Shown here one piece after another: positions 5,833 to 5,979 of a stretch of DNA of 5,979 bases. Numbering within the stretch: position 1 is the stretch's first letter; every line of letters begins with the position of its first letter. Below the pieces are notes generated by a model, which saw only the letters and a list, made by a program, of their open reading frames with translations, did not search any database and was not told where the DNA came from. The DNA comes from an uncultured Saprospiraceae bacterium (lineage in GTDB: Bacteria > Bacteroidota > Bacteroidia > Chitinophagales > Saprospiraceae). The DNA is taken from NCBI GenBank assembly GCA_937930625.1, contig CALHBW010000029.1, positions 1-5,979 of the forward strand, read 5' to 3'. The translations under genes were made by a program, and so were the position numbers.

Positions 5833-5863
5833 TTTGATATTTTAGGCTATCCGTCTAACTTTG
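5833..5863 (+). promoter_or_regulatory. Consensus Bacteroidota promoter pointing right
   Basis: TTTG (5833-5836), a 19-bp spacer and TAACTTTG (5856-5863) match the Bacteroidota -33/-7 consensus TTTG-N19-TAnnTTTG exactly. A start near 5870 would yield an RNA beginning in a relatively GC-rich stretch and containing the TCGTCTGACGA words. No coding region begins in the remaining 110 bp, so it would drive an off-window gene or an untranslated RNA. Chance occurrence in AT-rich DNA is possible. Confidence 0.45.
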
Positions 5864-5887
5864 CCGAACTCAAGTTGCGGGGCGCAC

Positions 5888-5967
5888 TCGTCTGACGAAG
5901 GTTTTTGTGAAATGTAGTGATTTGTCTCATAAAATATTCGCACTGAATAAAGGGATTCGTCTGACGA
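5888..5967. repeat. Two copies of the palindromic word TCGTCTGACGA
   Basis: TCGTCTGACGA occurs at 5888-5898 and 5957-5967, 69 bp apart. Each is an odd palindrome (TCGTC-T-GACGA). The second extends to ATTCGTC-T-GACGAGT, with one G-T pair. A nearby direct repeat, TATTCGC, occurs at about 5935 and 5969. The window ends here, so the full extent of the repeat is unknown. Confidence 0.65.
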
Positions 5968-5979
5968 GTATTCGCTTTG

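Larger units (their letters stand above)
5632..5979. other. Gene-free, AT-rich repeat mosaic at the right end
   Basis: No convincing coding region is seen on either strand here. The stretch holds a 17-bp direct repeat, an AT-rich segment (about 5734-5790), a perfect 20-bp palindrome, a promoter-like site and paired 11-bp palindromic words, each listed separately. AACGCGAG also occurs twice in tandem at about 5712-5728. The gene served by the promoter, if any, would lie beyond the window. Confidence 0.6.

Overview
The window looks like chromosomal DNA of a member of the Bacteroidota. The evidence is indirect but consistent. Promoter-like sites match the Bacteroidota consensus TTTG-N19-TAnnTTTG, and ribosome-binding sites are A-rich without a clear Shine-Dalgarno core. 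Two tandem genes encode outer-membrane beta-barrels with signal peptides ending in Gln after AXA (TQAQ, AHAQ). Intergenic DNA is AT-rich and full of short 'word' repeats. Genus cannot be told from the sequence; no rRNA, tRNA or taxonomic marker gene is present.

Layout. Positions 1-178 hold a long imperfect inverted repeat and a degenerate palindrome. Three genes are then read leftwards. In transcription order they are a six-helix-type membrane protein (3081-2305) with a strong Rho-independent terminator (stem 2245-2279), a class I SAM-dependent methyltransferase (2127-1537, apparent TTG start), and a PLP-dependent alpha-oxoamine synthase of serine-palmitoyltransferase type (1393-179). A divergent intergenic region (3082-3368) carries a good promoter for the rightward genes. 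Those are two outer-membrane beta-barrel proteins (3369-4337 and 4444-5346), separated by 106 bp containing six copies of an 8-bp tandem repeat.

The right end (5347-5979) has no intact gene. It holds a fragment of a group II intron-type reverse transcriptase (5398-5631, minus strand) cut at both ends, a 17-bp direct repeat, a perfect 20-bp palindrome, a promoter-like site pointing off the window, and two copies of an 11-bp palindromic word. It reads as a repeat-rich scar region.

How the genes may work together. The alpha-oxoamine synthase would start long-chain-base synthesis (sphingolipid or sulfonolipid) for the envelope. The methyltransferase lies just upstream on the same strand and could be co-transcribed, but its substrate is unknown. 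The two beta-barrels and the membrane protein are also envelope proteins. No defined new system is evident. The best leads are the amino-acid substrate of the oxoamine synthase, the shared motif upstream of the leftward genes, and the repeat and reverse-transcriptase mosaic at the right end.
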